Of a DNA stretch of 28,153 nt, positions 14,072 to 22,477 are shown piece by piece; the stretch's first letter is position 1, and every line of letters starts with the position of its first letter. The position numbers were made by a program, and so were the translations under genes. The DNA comes from a virus. The notes below the pieces were generated by a model. The model saw only the letters and a program-made list of their open reading frames with translations. It was not told the DNA's origin and searched no databases. Location: the IMG/VR virus record IMGVR_UViG_3300028392_001475, positions 1-28,153 of that record; one strand, given 5' to 3'.

Positions 14072-15634
14072 TTAATAACTAGGATACCATTTACCAGTTG
14101 CATTGTCCCATGTCATGATCATTGCTTTACTGACAACTGCGGTGGATGCCAATGCAATATTACCCGCCGTGTTTGTTGTCCACGTGGCAGTTGGTATGAG
14201 TGTTATTTGTCCACCACCAACAGCAATACGAACTGGTGGAGTGATATTTGCAATTGGTGCAGCAGTACCGGAAATGAAAGTAATCATTCTGGTTGGTGCA
14301 ATGTTACCCGTAGCTGCAATGGTTGGTGCAGCAGCATTGGTTGCAATAACACCAGTAACAGTGATATCGCCAGAAAAATAGTTGTTTGCTGATGTATTGG
14401 ATGAATAGAAAGATCCTGTTGTCAATGTTCCAGTGGCAGCATTAAAACTTAGTGATGAGTTGGCATATGTTGCATTATTACCTGAAACACCAAGAGACAT
14501 ACCTGGATAATATGTTCCGGTCACTGCATTGTTTACAATACCATAAGATGTTACATTTGCAACTGGTGATGCACCATCAATAGATGTGATACCGGTTAAC
14601 ACTAAACCCGCAGATGCACGATTCAATGTGATTGCAGTTGTACCAATATATAGAGTTGAATTGCCCAGTATTGGACTTGGTATAGTACCAAAAGACAAAT
14701 AAGAGGCATTCGATGCATTAGTGTTCGCTTGATTTACAGCACCAAATAGATAAACTGTATTGGCTTCGACTGTACCAAGTCGCGTATTCTGAGTTGTGTT
14801 TACATTAGAAACATATGAGATTTGACCATCAGTATAAGATTTCAGTTGGGTATTGGCTGAAGTAATAGCGCCATCAGTATATGATTTTAACTGCGTATTA
14901 GCTGATGTTACAATACCATCAGTATAAGATTTCAGTTGGGTATTGGCTGAAGTAATAACACCATCAGTGTATGCTTTTAACTGTGTATTTGCTAATCCGA
15001 TAGCACCATTAGTGTACGTCTTCAGCTGAGTATTGGCTAAAGCAATAGCACCATCTGTATATGATTTTAACTGCGTATTAGCTGATGTTACAATACCATC
15101 AGTATAAGATTTCAGTTGGGTATTGGCTGAAGTAATAGCGCCATCAGTATATGATTTTAACTGGGAATTAGATGAAATGACATAATTAAATATATCAATT
15201 GTACCACCAACAATAACATTTGATGCATAAACATTGCCCGCAACACCAATACCACCAGAAACTACTAATGCGCCGGTTGATATTGAAGTTGATGGTGCCG
15301 TACTCTGTACAAGTAGTTCTGTTGATGAAGGAAATATAACATTACCTGTACCGTCAGGATCAATAGTTATGTCTTGATTTGAACCGAGAACAGTCGTTAT
15401 AACATTGGAATACAAATTAGAACCCGCAACAACATTTCCGTATGCAGTTAGATTCAGTGTCAGGATTTCATTGTTTGTGTTGTATGTTGTCCTGAAAGCA
15501 TTATAAATTGTACCCAATGGAAGTGCATAAGAAGTATTTGTTCCCGTCTCATCACTCGCCAACAACACAATTTTAGGATTGTTTGCGGACACGGAATCCA
15601 ATACTGGCAACTGTGAAAGTGTTATTCCTGACAT
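14072..15634 (-). CDS. Repeat-rich fibre-like virion protein
   Basis: A 520-residue protein between genes 15 and 16, absent from that position in T4. Residues about 125-145 contain STGALVVSGGIGVAGNVYAS, a stretch I recall from structural proteins of aquatic T4-like phages. Residues about 158-277 are eight 15-residue repeats of the type QLKSYTDGAITSANT, with hydrophobic spacing that suggests a trimeric coiled-coil or beta-stalk. The C-terminal half is Ala/Thr/Gly-rich and beta-like, ending in WDNATGKWYPSY, which looks like a tail-fibre tip. There are no Cys residues and no enzyme motif. AGGAA precedes the ATG. A fibre or whisker on the neck or head is the likely role; that is inference from position. 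Confidence 0.78.
   Translation of the reverse strand: MSGITLSQLPVLDSVSANNPKIVLLASDETGTNTSYALPLGTIYNAFRTTYNTNNEILTLNLTAYGNVVAGSNLYSNVITTVLGSNQDITIDPDGTGNVIFPSSTELLVQSTAPSTSISTGALVVSGGIGVAGNVYASNVIVGGTIDIFNYVISSNSQLKSYTDGAITSANTQLKSYTDGIVTSANTQLKSYTDGAIALANTQLKTYTNGAIGLANTQLKAYTDGVITSANTQLKSYTDGIVTSANTQLKSYTDGAITSANTQLKSYTDGQISYVSNVNTTQNTRLGTVEANTVYLFGAVNQANTNASNASYLSFGTIPSPILGNSTLYIGTTAITLNRASAGLVLTGITSIDGASPVANVTSYGIVNNAVTGTYYPGMSLGVSGNNATYANSSLSFNAATGTLTTGSFYSSNTSANNYFSGDITVTGVIATNAAAPTIAATGNIAPTRMITFISGTAAPIANITPPVRIAVGGGQITLIPTATWTTNTAGNIALASTAVVSKAMIMTWDNATGKWYPSY
14804..15163 (-). repeat. Eight tandem 45-bp coding repeats
   Basis: Each unit encodes QLKSYTDG plus a variable seven-residue linker. 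Copies are not equally related: 14877-14957 and 15057-15137 are identical over 81 bases, and 14826-14893 matches a block 270 bases away. This points to recent duplication of multi-unit blocks. Confidence 0.9.
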
Positions 15635-15662
15635 TTTTATTCCTAAATAATTGAATACATTG

Positions 15663-15670
15663 TATTTATT
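15663..15670 (-). promoter_or_regulatory. Candidate late promoter AATAAATA (fibre-like gene)
   Basis: AATAAATA on the minus strand in the spacer after gene 15, 29 bases before the fibre-like gene ATG. One mismatch to the T4 late box. Confidence 0.42.
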
Positions 15671-16660
15671 TTACTGAAATTCTGTTATAATTGTGTTTGC
15701 TGTCCAGTTATCTGAGACGTTGGCAGTATATGGTTTAACACGAACATCGATCTGTGTCATTTTTCCAGGAGACGGTGATGATGAAGTGTATAAGTAACTG
15801 GCATGTGAAGTGGAACCAATCAATGGTTCTGTTGAGATAAAATCTCCATGTATACCAGTCAATTCCAACACATTATTAGCTTTATCGTGCCTGACAACTG
15901 TTGCTGATGCTGTGGGATATTTTGAATCGTATCCTTGATACACAAACTCATTTTTCAAATATGTTCCGTTTCCAGTATTTGATAGATAAAACTTAAACGC
16001 ATCTGTCGAAGAAATTTCATTATAGATTGATGTGATTGAATGTTTTATGAGTTTACCTGAAGCATCAGTTACTTTACCAAATATGAAACCTTTCACAGTA
16101 AAATGGAATGTGAAAATGATTCTTCTTGGTCCGGATTCTCTGTCACCCTCAAAGTCAATACTTCTATCAACAGAATCCAAAAGAATTGGAATCTCTCTAA
16201 TTACTCCTAATGCCGGTATTAGATTTACCTTAATGGTGTAATCTGGTGTGAAGTATGCCAGTATGTGTTCAACGACCTGATGTGCATCTTCAAATGTTCT
16301 AGAATATAAATTCAATTCAAAATCAAAATCATAAGGAACAGGATTATATTGTGAGAATGTGCCCTGCGGCGTTTGTGAAAAATTTTTGACATTTGTTATT
16401 TGTTTTCTGGAGGCATCATATTTCAATCCTACCATTTCATACGATAATGAAGGAATAATTACCTGTACTCTAGAATCTAGATCCGGATCATCTTGTAATC
16501 TGTGTACATATTGTTCTTTTGGTGCATAAATTAATGAAAGGACAAATCTTTCAAATTCTTGTGTGTCACCATCTTTATATCTGACCAGGGGTAATTGGCT
16601 AAAGATATTGCCAAATGCAAGAATTATTTTTCTAATAACATCGTTGTGTATAATATTCAT
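15671..16660 (-). CDS. 15: Tail sheath stabiliser and completion protein gp15
   Basis: A 329-residue protein (T4 gp15 is 272) that forms the tail terminator ring at the neck end and joins tail to head. The first 220 residues follow T4: LAFGNIFSQLPLVR, YAPKEQYVHRLQDDPDL, VIIPSLSYEMVGLKYDASRK, SQYNPVPYDFDFELNLYSRTFEDAHQVVEHILAYFTP, and a strand with RRIIFTFHFTVKGFIFG. The C-terminal about 110 residues are extra and carry a repeated-looking beta domain (YQGYDSKYPTASATVV) similar in style to one in gp14. The start overlaps the gene 14 stop by one base (TAATG). Confidence 0.93.
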   Translation of the reverse strand: MNIIHNDVIRKIILAFGNIFSQLPLVRYKDGDTQEFERFVLSLIYAPKEQYVHRLQDDPDLDSRVQVIIPSLSYEMVGLKYDASRKQITNVKNFSQTPQGTFSQYNPVPYDFDFELNLYSRTFEDAHQVVEHILAYFTPDYTIKVNLIPALGVIREIPILLDSVDRSIDFEGDRESGPRRIIFTFHFTVKGFIFGKVTDASGKLIKHSITSIYNEISSTDAFKFYLSNTGNGTYLKNEFVYQGYDSKYPTASATVVRHDKANNVLELTGIHGDFISTEPLIGSTSHASYLYTSSSPSPGKMTQIDVRVKPYTANVSDNWTANTIITEFQ

Positions 16661-17547
16661 TATAACGAACCGAATGGATTGGATTCTGAGGTATCAGTTA
16701 CATCACTTCCTTGTGTGTTGATGAAACGATTATCATAAGTATCATTCTTAACCACAACATTCAATGGGTCATAAGATACTAAGTTGTATTGAGCACCTGA
16801 CGTTTGACCATAAATCGGTTGTGTATCAATAAAGTCACCCTTCATATATGTAACTGCCAGTATTTTTGTTGGTGCATTCCAACTTTGAACCGAGGCATAT
16901 GATGTGCAATTTGCATAAGTTCCATCTGGAGATTGATATACAATTTCTCTCAGTTCATAATTTCCAGAACCAGTGTCCATATGGAACTGAATTGTATATG
17001 CAACATCTTGTACAACAGAATCGATTTCGTCGATACCAGTATCGATAATTTCTTGAGAGAAACGATACTGTTCTAGTTTCAGCTCATAGAAATAAGGAAC
17101 CTTTCTACCCAACATAAAGAAGTCTTTGGTGTGGTCGGTAAATGTAATTTCCATTAAGTTACCAACACCGTTGATGACAGGAATATACACCAAATCACCT
17201 TCTCTGGGTCTTACAATATTGGTTGGTATTCGTTGTGTGAAACTTCTTTTTGAAATTATAACTGAAGCTTCGTTGCGAATTTCCAAACCAAATTTTGTGA
17301 AGAAGTCCCTATCACCATCATATTGCATCGCAGTAGAAAGATACATCTCTATTGGATATGCAGATTTGAATTTCTTTAAAGGATCTTCACCAAACAATAT
17401 ATCCCTATCTTCAGGATTAAAAATAGGAATATAATAGGCAGCAAAACCCATTATTTTTATTGATTCGACAATTAAATCCTCTATGAGTCTTTGCTCATTT
17501 TTGGCATTATAATTGTTGAAATAGTGGTTTGTTAATCCGGATGACAT
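16660..17547 (-). CDS. 14: Neck protein gp14
   Basis: A 295-residue head-completion/neck protein (T4 gp14 is 256). It shares with T4 the patterns HYFNNYNAKNEQRLIEDLIVESIKIMGFAAYYIP, DILFGEDPLKKFKSAYPIEMYL, DGDRDFFTKFGLEIRNEASVIIS, PREGDLVYIPVINGVGNLMEI and FFMLGRKVPYFYELKLEQYRFSQEII. The last about 100 residues contain a domain with VYQSPDGTYANCTSYASV and ILAVTYMKGDF that resembles the C-terminal domain of gp15 here, suggesting a shared added module. It starts two bases after the gene 13 stop (TAATATG). Confidence 0.94.
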   Translation of the reverse strand: MSSGLTNHYFNNYNAKNEQRLIEDLIVESIKIMGFAAYYIPIFNPEDRDILFGEDPLKKFKSAYPIEMYLSTAMQYDGDRDFFTKFGLEIRNEASVIISKRSFTQRIPTNIVRPREGDLVYIPVINGVGNLMEITFTDHTKDFFMLGRKVPYFYELKLEQYRFSQEIIDTGIDEIDSVVQDVAYTIQFHMDTGSGNYELREIVYQSPDGTYANCTSYASVQSWNAPTKILAVTYMKGDFIDTQPIYGQTSGAQYNLVSYDPLNVVVKNDTYDNRFINTQGSDVTDTSESNPFGSL

Positions 17548-17548
17548 A

Positions 17549-18328
17549 TTAATTCATATAAAATTCTAGCACGCCGCCGAACTCAGATTCCATCTGATCC
17601 TCTAATTGCTTTATTTCTTCCAGTGCGTCATCATATATTTCATCAGCATTCATTGTTACTCCACCGGGAAGTTGCAGACCCTTGAACTTTTGCAAATTCG
17701 AACCCCACATTCTTTTGATTAATGCTGTGGCATATTGCTTCAACCAACGATCATTCCACATATCAACATATATTTCTGGATTTAATGTCGCATAACATTC
17801 TATGACAGCTACTGTTCCTACTGGCGCTTCAGATTGTCCCCAGTTCCAATCAATGAGCAATCTTCTCATGTGTCTGTTGTAACGAATAGGAACCTCACCA
17901 GTGAACATAAGTTCAAGAGAACGCAGATGTTGCATTGTCAGAGTATAGTTGATGTATGACGCGGAGGTGAAGTCGTACAGTTCGTTTAATCTAAGTTGAT
18001 ATCTCAGGTCAAACATATTAATCGTTGCTTGTGAATCTTGTATGGGAAATATTCTAGTGACACCAACAATATCCAATGAGTTATTGGAACTGTCTTTTAC
18101 GACAGATGGATCCAAATTGATATATCGATTATTGATATCTTCTTGTGTCAAATATTTTATATAAAAGACTTTCTGTGTGCCATCATTGTGTCTATCAATA
18201 AAAAATTGAATAGCATCATCGATGCGATCTTCCACCTGGTCGTCATCCACATTTATATCAATAACGGGAAAGCCCAAACGGCGGAGACAGTAATCTTTGA
18301 ATTGGGATCTGGATGTTATTGTAGCCAT
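17549..18328 (-). CDS. 13: Neck protein gp13
   Basis: A 259-residue head-completion protein (T4 gp13 is 309) that with gp14 seals the packaged head. Recognisable text: SRSQFKDYCLRRLGFPVIDINVDDDQVEDRIDDAIQFFIDRH, then GVTRIFPI, and MWNDRWLKQYATALIKRMWGSNLQKFKGLQLPGGVTMNADEIYDDALEEI, all family hallmarks. The ATG at 18328 is preferred over an in-frame GTG nine bases upstream; neither has a clear Shine-Dalgarno. It is the first gene of the minus-strand neck-to-capsid run and diverges from hldD. Confidence 0.94.
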   Translation of the reverse strand: MATITSRSQFKDYCLRRLGFPVIDINVDDDQVEDRIDDAIQFFIDRHNDGTQKVFYIKYLTQEDINNRYINLDPSVVKDSSNNSLDIVGVTRIFPIQDSQATINMFDLRYQLRLNELYDFTSASYINYTLTMQHLRSLELMFTGEVPIRYNRHMRRLLIDWNWGQSEAPVGTVAVIECYATLNPEIYVDMWNDRWLKQYATALIKRMWGSNLQKFKGLQLPGGVTMNADEIYDDALEEIKQLEDQMESEFGGVLEFYMN

Positions 18329-18348
18329 CTTGTACACTAGGTTGAATA

Positions 18349-18354
18349 TATAAT
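18349..18354 (+). promoter_or_regulatory. Possible -10 element for hldD
   Basis: TATAAT on the plus strand 20 bases before the hldD ATG, in the 45-base divergent spacer. No convincing -35 is present at proper spacing (TTGTAC at 18330 is only 13 bases away), so this is weak. Confidence 0.3.
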
Positions 18355-18356
18355 TC

Positions 18357-18364
18357 TATTTATG
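18357..18364 (-). promoter_or_regulatory. Possible late promoter CATAAATA (gene 13)
   Basis: CATAAATA on the minus strand 29 bases upstream of the gene 13 ATG; one mismatch to the T4 late box. The spacing equals that of the better boxes in this window. Confidence 0.38.
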
Positions 18365-18373
18365 TGAGTATTT

Positions 18374-19207
18374 ATGATAGTTGTAACTGGTGCATCCGGA
18401 TTTATTGGTTCCAATTTAGTTAAGGAACTTGTGAACAGAGGAGAGAAAAACATTATGTGTGTGGACTATGTAATGCGTCCCGAATATTTTAAAGATTTAC
18501 CTGTGATATTCACACCATCCGAAGAATTCTATAAACATATAGAAAAATATGAAAATATCGAGTCTATATTTCATGAAGGTGCAATATCTTCAACGACAGA
18601 AACCGATACAAAGAAATTATTCGAGAGAAATGTTCAGTGTACATGGAATTTAATTTATTATTGTAGAGATAATAATATACCATTACAATATGCATCTTCA
18701 GCCTCAGTGTATGGTAATCCATCAATTGAAGAATGGCACAATCCAAATAAATCATTAAATCCATTAAATCATTATGCAAAATCAAAGCAACAGATTGATT
18801 ATGTTGCTCATTTGGTGATTAATAGTAAAAGACCACCAAAATTACTACAAGGTATGAGATACTTTAATGTTTATGGTACCAATGAAGACCATAAGGGAGA
18901 CCAGGCTAGTCCCTATTCTAAATTTGCAAAACAACTTAAAGAAATCGGTAAAATAAAACTATTTGAAGGATCAAAAGAATTCTATAGAGATTTTATTTCT
19001 GTTGAAGAGTTAATTGACAAAAAGTTAAAACTATGGTATAATCAGCCAAATGGCATTTATGATATTGGTACTTCTAAACCAAAATCATTTTACGAAGTTG
19101 CTTTAGAAGTTGGTGGTTCTTCGGATGTTATTGAATGGGTTCCAATGCCAAGTAACCTTGTGGAACATTACCAAAAATATTCTTGTGCTGTAGTTCAGGG
19201 TGTATAG
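18374..19207 (+). CDS. hldD: ADP-L-glycero-D-manno-heptose 6-epimerase (HldD/RfaD-like), C-terminally short
   Basis: A 277-residue short-chain dehydrogenase-type epimerase that would convert ADP-D-glycero- to ADP-L-glycero-manno-heptose, a lipopolysaccharide core precursor. Signatures specific to HldD: TGASGFIGSNL (NAD binding), HEGAISSTTETD, YASSASVYG, the catalytic YAKSK (YxxxK), and RYFNVYGTNEDHKGDQAS with the conserved Lys. It stops at HYQKYSCAVVQGV, where E. coli HldD (310 residues) continues for about 30 more residues, and its end overlaps the convergent gene by 13 bases. Catalytic residues are all present. It is the only plus-strand gene here. GTGAG serves as a weak ribosome binding site. 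Confidence 0.9.
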   Translation: MIVVTGASGFIGSNLVKELVNRGEKNIMCVDYVMRPEYFKDLPVIFTPSEEFYKHIEKYENIESIFHEGAISSTTETDTKKLFERNVQCTWNLIYYCRDNNIPLQYASSASVYGNPSIEEWHNPNKSLNPLNHYAKSKQQIDYVAHLVINSKRPPKLLQGMRYFNVYGTNEDHKGDQASPYSKFAKQLKEIGKIKLFEGSKEFYRDFISVEELIDKKLKLWYNQPNGIYDIGTSKPKSFYEVALEVGGSSDVIEWVPMPSNLVEHYQKYSCAVVQGV

Positions 19208-20604
19208 TATTCCTTTAGTACTTCATCAATATCCACACAAACTTCTGATAGTGGTTTTTTTGATATTAAAATACACAAATTATATTCAAATTCATTGACA
19301 TATCCATTTATTTTTAATTCAGATAAAAGTTGTGTTGCATATTCTGGAGTAAATCCGGTTTTATGATGCATAAAATCGTTATTTTTGGAAAGGTGTACAC
19401 CACCATATAACATGTCCATTGGAGTTATTGGGCCGCCCGGTGATACATATACTGGATGATGTATCAATCCCTCTGAAATTTGTTTTCCTAAACTTTTCAA
19501 ATTTGGAACGAGTATGATACCAAGTCCGTCTTCTTTTAAAATTCTATTCATATTTTTTAATACACCCATAACTTTCAATGTGTGTATATGTTCAAGTACA
19601 TGTGATGCCCAAAAAACATCTATAGAGTTTGTGGGTATGATATCTAAATTTGTGATATCTCCGACAATATCTGGTTTTATGGATACATCAGCATCAAAAG
19701 AAATTTCTTGGAATTGACTTAGACATTTAAAGTTTAATTTGTTCGGACCACAACCAATATTCAGTAAAGATTTAGCTGGAATAATTATTTTGTTTTCTAT
19801 GTCTTGTTTGTTCCACAATGAAACCCAATCGGTATAAGGATCTTTTTCAAATTCAGATTGCATATGCAAGCTTAAACTATTAAATGGTGTTAATCCTAGT
19901 TGTTGTCTATCCACTAAAATTTTATTCAAAGATATGTTTTCTAAGTCTCCTGTTTCTCCTCCGGTGGGATCCAAACTCAAAAAATATTCAAATATATCCC
20001 AATTACGAACAAACTGTTCATGACTTGTTAAGAAAGAACATGAAATGTCATAACACTGTATCCAGTATTGTTTATCTCCAGGAACAATCATTCTTGGTGT
20101 TGATTTGTACCGATAACTTTTACTTTTCCAATAAAGCGGATAGTTGAACGGAGAAACTATTGGCATTGTTTCAATATCATTGAATACTTGCATGAAAATG
20201 TCTATCATTTGGTATATGGCATCTTCTTTAAATAGATAATCATCCTGTACTTGGTATATTAGGTCCTTTCCATTCATCTTCAACCAATCATAACATTTTC
20301 CTATAGAATGCATAATTCCAGATTCGGATAAGGATTCAAACCCAATGATAATATTTTCCGATGAATAATCTTTTACTAAATTCCCAACAAATGAAACCAA
20401 ATCGTCTGATGAGTGATCATTGAATATTTTTATTGTGTGTAGAACTTCTGGTTTTTCTTTTGAAACATATTTAACCGAATCCATAAATGATTTAATACAT
20501 TTTTTGGATATTACAGTTCTATCATTGGAACAGTATCTTTCAGAATGTTCTCTAGAATTTGAAAACGCATCACACATCTGAATCGCATAATGTACATTAA
20601 TCAT
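19195..20604 (-). CDS. Glycosyltransferase-methyltransferase fusion
   Basis: A 469-residue two-domain protein. Residues 1 to about 265 resemble a GT-A type glycosyltransferase, with KCIKSFMDSV, FNDHSSDD and a DXD-like VQDDYLF (119-124); this half is a paralogue of the 235-residue glycosyltransferase upstream (IEDDYL). Residues about 275-469 are a class I SAM methyltransferase: LLNIGCGPNK (280-289) for SAM binding and SHVLEHIH (334-341). It could add and then methylate a sugar. The start overlaps the previous gene by ATGA, making it the last gene of the accessory operon. The 3' end overlaps hldD tail to tail. No signal peptide, so it acts in the cytoplasm. Confidence 0.8.
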   Translation of the reverse strand: MINVHYAIQMCDAFSNSREHSERYCSNDRTVISKKCIKSFMDSVKYVSKEKPEVLHTIKIFNDHSSDDLVSFVGNLVKDYSSENIIIGFESLSESGIMHSIGKCYDWLKMNGKDLIYQVQDDYLFKEDAIYQMIDIFMQVFNDIETMPIVSPFNYPLYWKSKSYRYKSTPRMIVPGDKQYWIQCYDISCSFLTSHEQFVRNWDIFEYFLSLDPTGGETGDLENISLNKILVDRQQLGLTPFNSLSLHMQSEFEKDPYTDWVSLWNKQDIENKIIIPAKSLLNIGCGPNKLNFKCLSQFQEISFDADVSIKPDIVGDITNLDIIPTNSIDVFWASHVLEHIHTLKVMGVLKNMNRILKEDGLGIILVPNLKSLGKQISEGLIHHPVYVSPGGPITPMDMLYGGVHLSKNNDFMHHKTGFTPEYATQLLSELKINGYVNEFEYNLCILISKKPLSEVCVDIDEVLKEYYTP

Positions 20605-21929
20605 AACATTTCTCTCAGTAATTGGTTAACTCTAATTAGGGGTTGCTTCCAGCATCTTGGTGTAGTCTGATCCAATACTGTGAAGTTGTCTCCATACCAA
20701 GGAGTTGTTTCATTCGTTCTGGTTGATATCCAAGTATAATACTTTGCAATCGGTACGCACACAATGGTTTTCTTTCCTATTGCTCCGGATGCATGTGGTA
20801 AACTGGTGCAAGAAGACAATATAACATCCATTTGGTCAATATAATCTAGTGTGTCTTCCCATGTATTCAATTTATCTTTTAGTGATATGGTTCCGGAATG
20901 TTCCTTTTCTTTATCAAAGAAGTAGATACTGAAATCTTTAGGAATTGCAGCTATCATTTCTTCTATAGGAATACTTCTATAAATGTCCTGTTCAAAATAT
21001 GGATTACCACTACATTTGATTCCTATTCTTAACTTGTTTTTGTCTTTTAGATTGTTCTTTGGATTTCTCAATGGTTTTAAATATGGTCCATTCCACAAAT
21101 CTTTTTCTTTTAGACCAAGATATCCTGGAATACTCATCATATGTGTCCATAGATAATCTTTTTTAAAGAAATATGGAGTAGTTACAACAGTATGTCCGTG
21201 TCTCTTGAATAAATCAACAGTATCAGGACGATACATACTCCAAGACGAATATAGAATTGGATTCATACCCCATTCTTTAAATTTGTCCATGAATCTTATA
21301 TTGATAAGTTCGTCACCAATACCACCTTCACCATTAATAACAATAGTTCTTCCTGGCTGCGGAGATCCATCCCAGAATTTTAGTTTTAACTGATCTTCAA
21401 ACAAATGGTTCTTTGGTTTGAAAGAACTGATAAACCCATTGATTCCTTTGGTTGTATGACCTTCTCTCAATAACTTTCCAGATAAAGCAAACTCAATATT
21501 TTCAGCAATTTTTGGATCTGATGTTGAAACATTTTGAATAATCTCTTCTGCTTCTGTTCTTTTGCCCATTAAGGCCAGATTGAATGCTTTATTCAACATC
21601 GTATCCGAATCATTGGGTTTGACTTTAAGGTTTTGTTCAATATAGAACAATGCCTTTTCTGGATAGTTCAGAGTATTGTAACAAGTGTACAGATTTTCTC
21701 TTGCATTAAACAACTGTTCAGATGTTGTTGCTCTAGTATAAGTGTGGATAGCACATCTAAGTCTGAGAGCATGATGTTGTGACTTTAATGCAATTTCACC
21801 TAGAACATCAAAATCTGCGGTACAATCTGCCTTTGAAGCAAATAGATCAAGAACTTCGTGAGCTAATTTTTGTTTTTCGTTTGATGTGAGGTTGGTGATG
21901 ACATATTTTAAACTTTTTCCATCAATCAT
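20601..21929 (-). CDS. TPR protein with GT9-like glycosyltransferase domain
   Basis: A 442-residue protein. Residues about 20-180 are tetratricopeptide-like helical repeats (for example YNTLNYPEKALFYIEQNLKVKPND). From about 185 it follows the TPR-glycosyltransferase family 9 pattern: KFWDGSPQPGRTIVINGEGGIGDELINIRF, then RIGIKCSGNP, YRSIPIEEM, and DVILSSCTSLPHASGAIGKKTIVCVPI, the nucleotide-sugar binding part of the ADP-heptosyltransferase fold. Bacterial versions usually have VWSGNP and SVDTSLAHLAGA; the drift to CSGNP and SSCTSLPHASGA suggests a diverged acceptor or donor. It overlaps the next gene by ATGA and the previous by 8 bases. Confidence 0.8.
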   Translation of the reverse strand: MIDGKSLKYVITNLTSNEKQKLAHEVLDLFASKADCTADFDVLGEIALKSQHHALRLRCAIHTYTRATTSEQLFNARENLYTCYNTLNYPEKALFYIEQNLKVKPNDSDTMLNKAFNLALMGKRTEAEEIIQNVSTSDPKIAENIEFALSGKLLREGHTTKGINGFISSFKPKNHLFEDQLKLKFWDGSPQPGRTIVINGEGGIGDELINIRFMDKFKEWGMNPILYSSWSMYRPDTVDLFKRHGHTVVTTPYFFKKDYLWTHMMSIPGYLGLKEKDLWNGPYLKPLRNPKNNLKDKNKLRIGIKCSGNPYFEQDIYRSIPIEEMIAAIPKDFSIYFFDKEKEHSGTISLKDKLNTWEDTLDYIDQMDVILSSCTSLPHASGAIGKKTIVCVPIAKYYTWISTRTNETTPWYGDNFTVLDQTTPRCWKQPLIRVNQLLREML

Positions 21930-22470
21930 CTTTGATCACTATTAGTTTAATATTCACTTCTTCAATGATGTTATTGTGTTCATGCATATACTGTTCAACT
22001 TCTTGTACAGGTTTGCCTTCAAATACCTTTATATACTCTTTACTTGGAATATTGATAACATCTAGAACTTCAAAGTTTACATTATAGTAATATGCGAGTC
22101 TAGAAGCAGCAGCACCTTGTTCCTTTGCAGTATCATTATATTTTTTACTGAATAACCAAAGTCCACCGGGAGTGATTGCTCTGCGGTGTGTTGGATCGTT
22201 GATAAAATGATCATGTCTATGGTGTGGAACTCTGATATCAATCATTGCACCATGTTTACACACTCTGTATAGTTCTTGGAGGCAATGGAAATAACCTTCA
22301 CCCATATGTTCCAGAACATGATGAGCAATAACTTCTTCTATGGAATTATCTTCAAATGGAAATGGATCTTTTTCTAGGTCAAAAACATAATCTGGATTTG
22401 AATGTTCATCATAATCACAATTCAAAAAACCATTGTACCGAGTATCACCGGCACCAATATTCAATTTCAT
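21922..22470 (-). CDS. Class I SAM-dependent methyltransferase
   Basis: A 182-residue single-domain methyltransferase. Motif I is LNIGAGDTRYNGFLNCD (3-19), a carbohydrate/small-molecule type; then FPFEDNSIEEVIAHHVLEHMG (motif II to post-I) and ELYRVCKHGAMIDIRVPHHRHDHFINDPTHRRAITPGGLWLFS. The HHRHDHF...THRR segment recurs in glycan-linked methyltransferases of phages and bacteria. Its substrate is not shown by the sequence. The 3' end overlaps the TPR-GT9 gene by 8 bases. The spacer to the upstream Cys-rich gene is 7 bases. Confidence 0.85.
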   Translation of the reverse strand: MKLNIGAGDTRYNGFLNCDYDEHSNPDYVFDLEKDPFPFEDNSIEEVIAHHVLEHMGEGYFHCLQELYRVCKHGAMIDIRVPHHRHDHFINDPTHRRAITPGGLWLFSKKYNDTAKEQGAAASRLAYYYNVNFEVLDVINIPSKEYIKVFEGKPVQEVEQYMHEHNNIIEEVNIKLIVIKDD

Positions 22471-22477
22471 AATAACC

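Noticed and set aside
13600-14082. 160-residue open frame on the plus strand opposite gene 16
   Set aside because: Fully antisense to the well-recognised gp16, with a Ser/Cys-rich shadow composition and no ribosome binding site or homology.
14804-15163. 45-bp repeats considered as a CRISPR or iteron array
   Set aside because: They are contiguous, in frame and code for a 15-residue protein repeat; there are no spacers.
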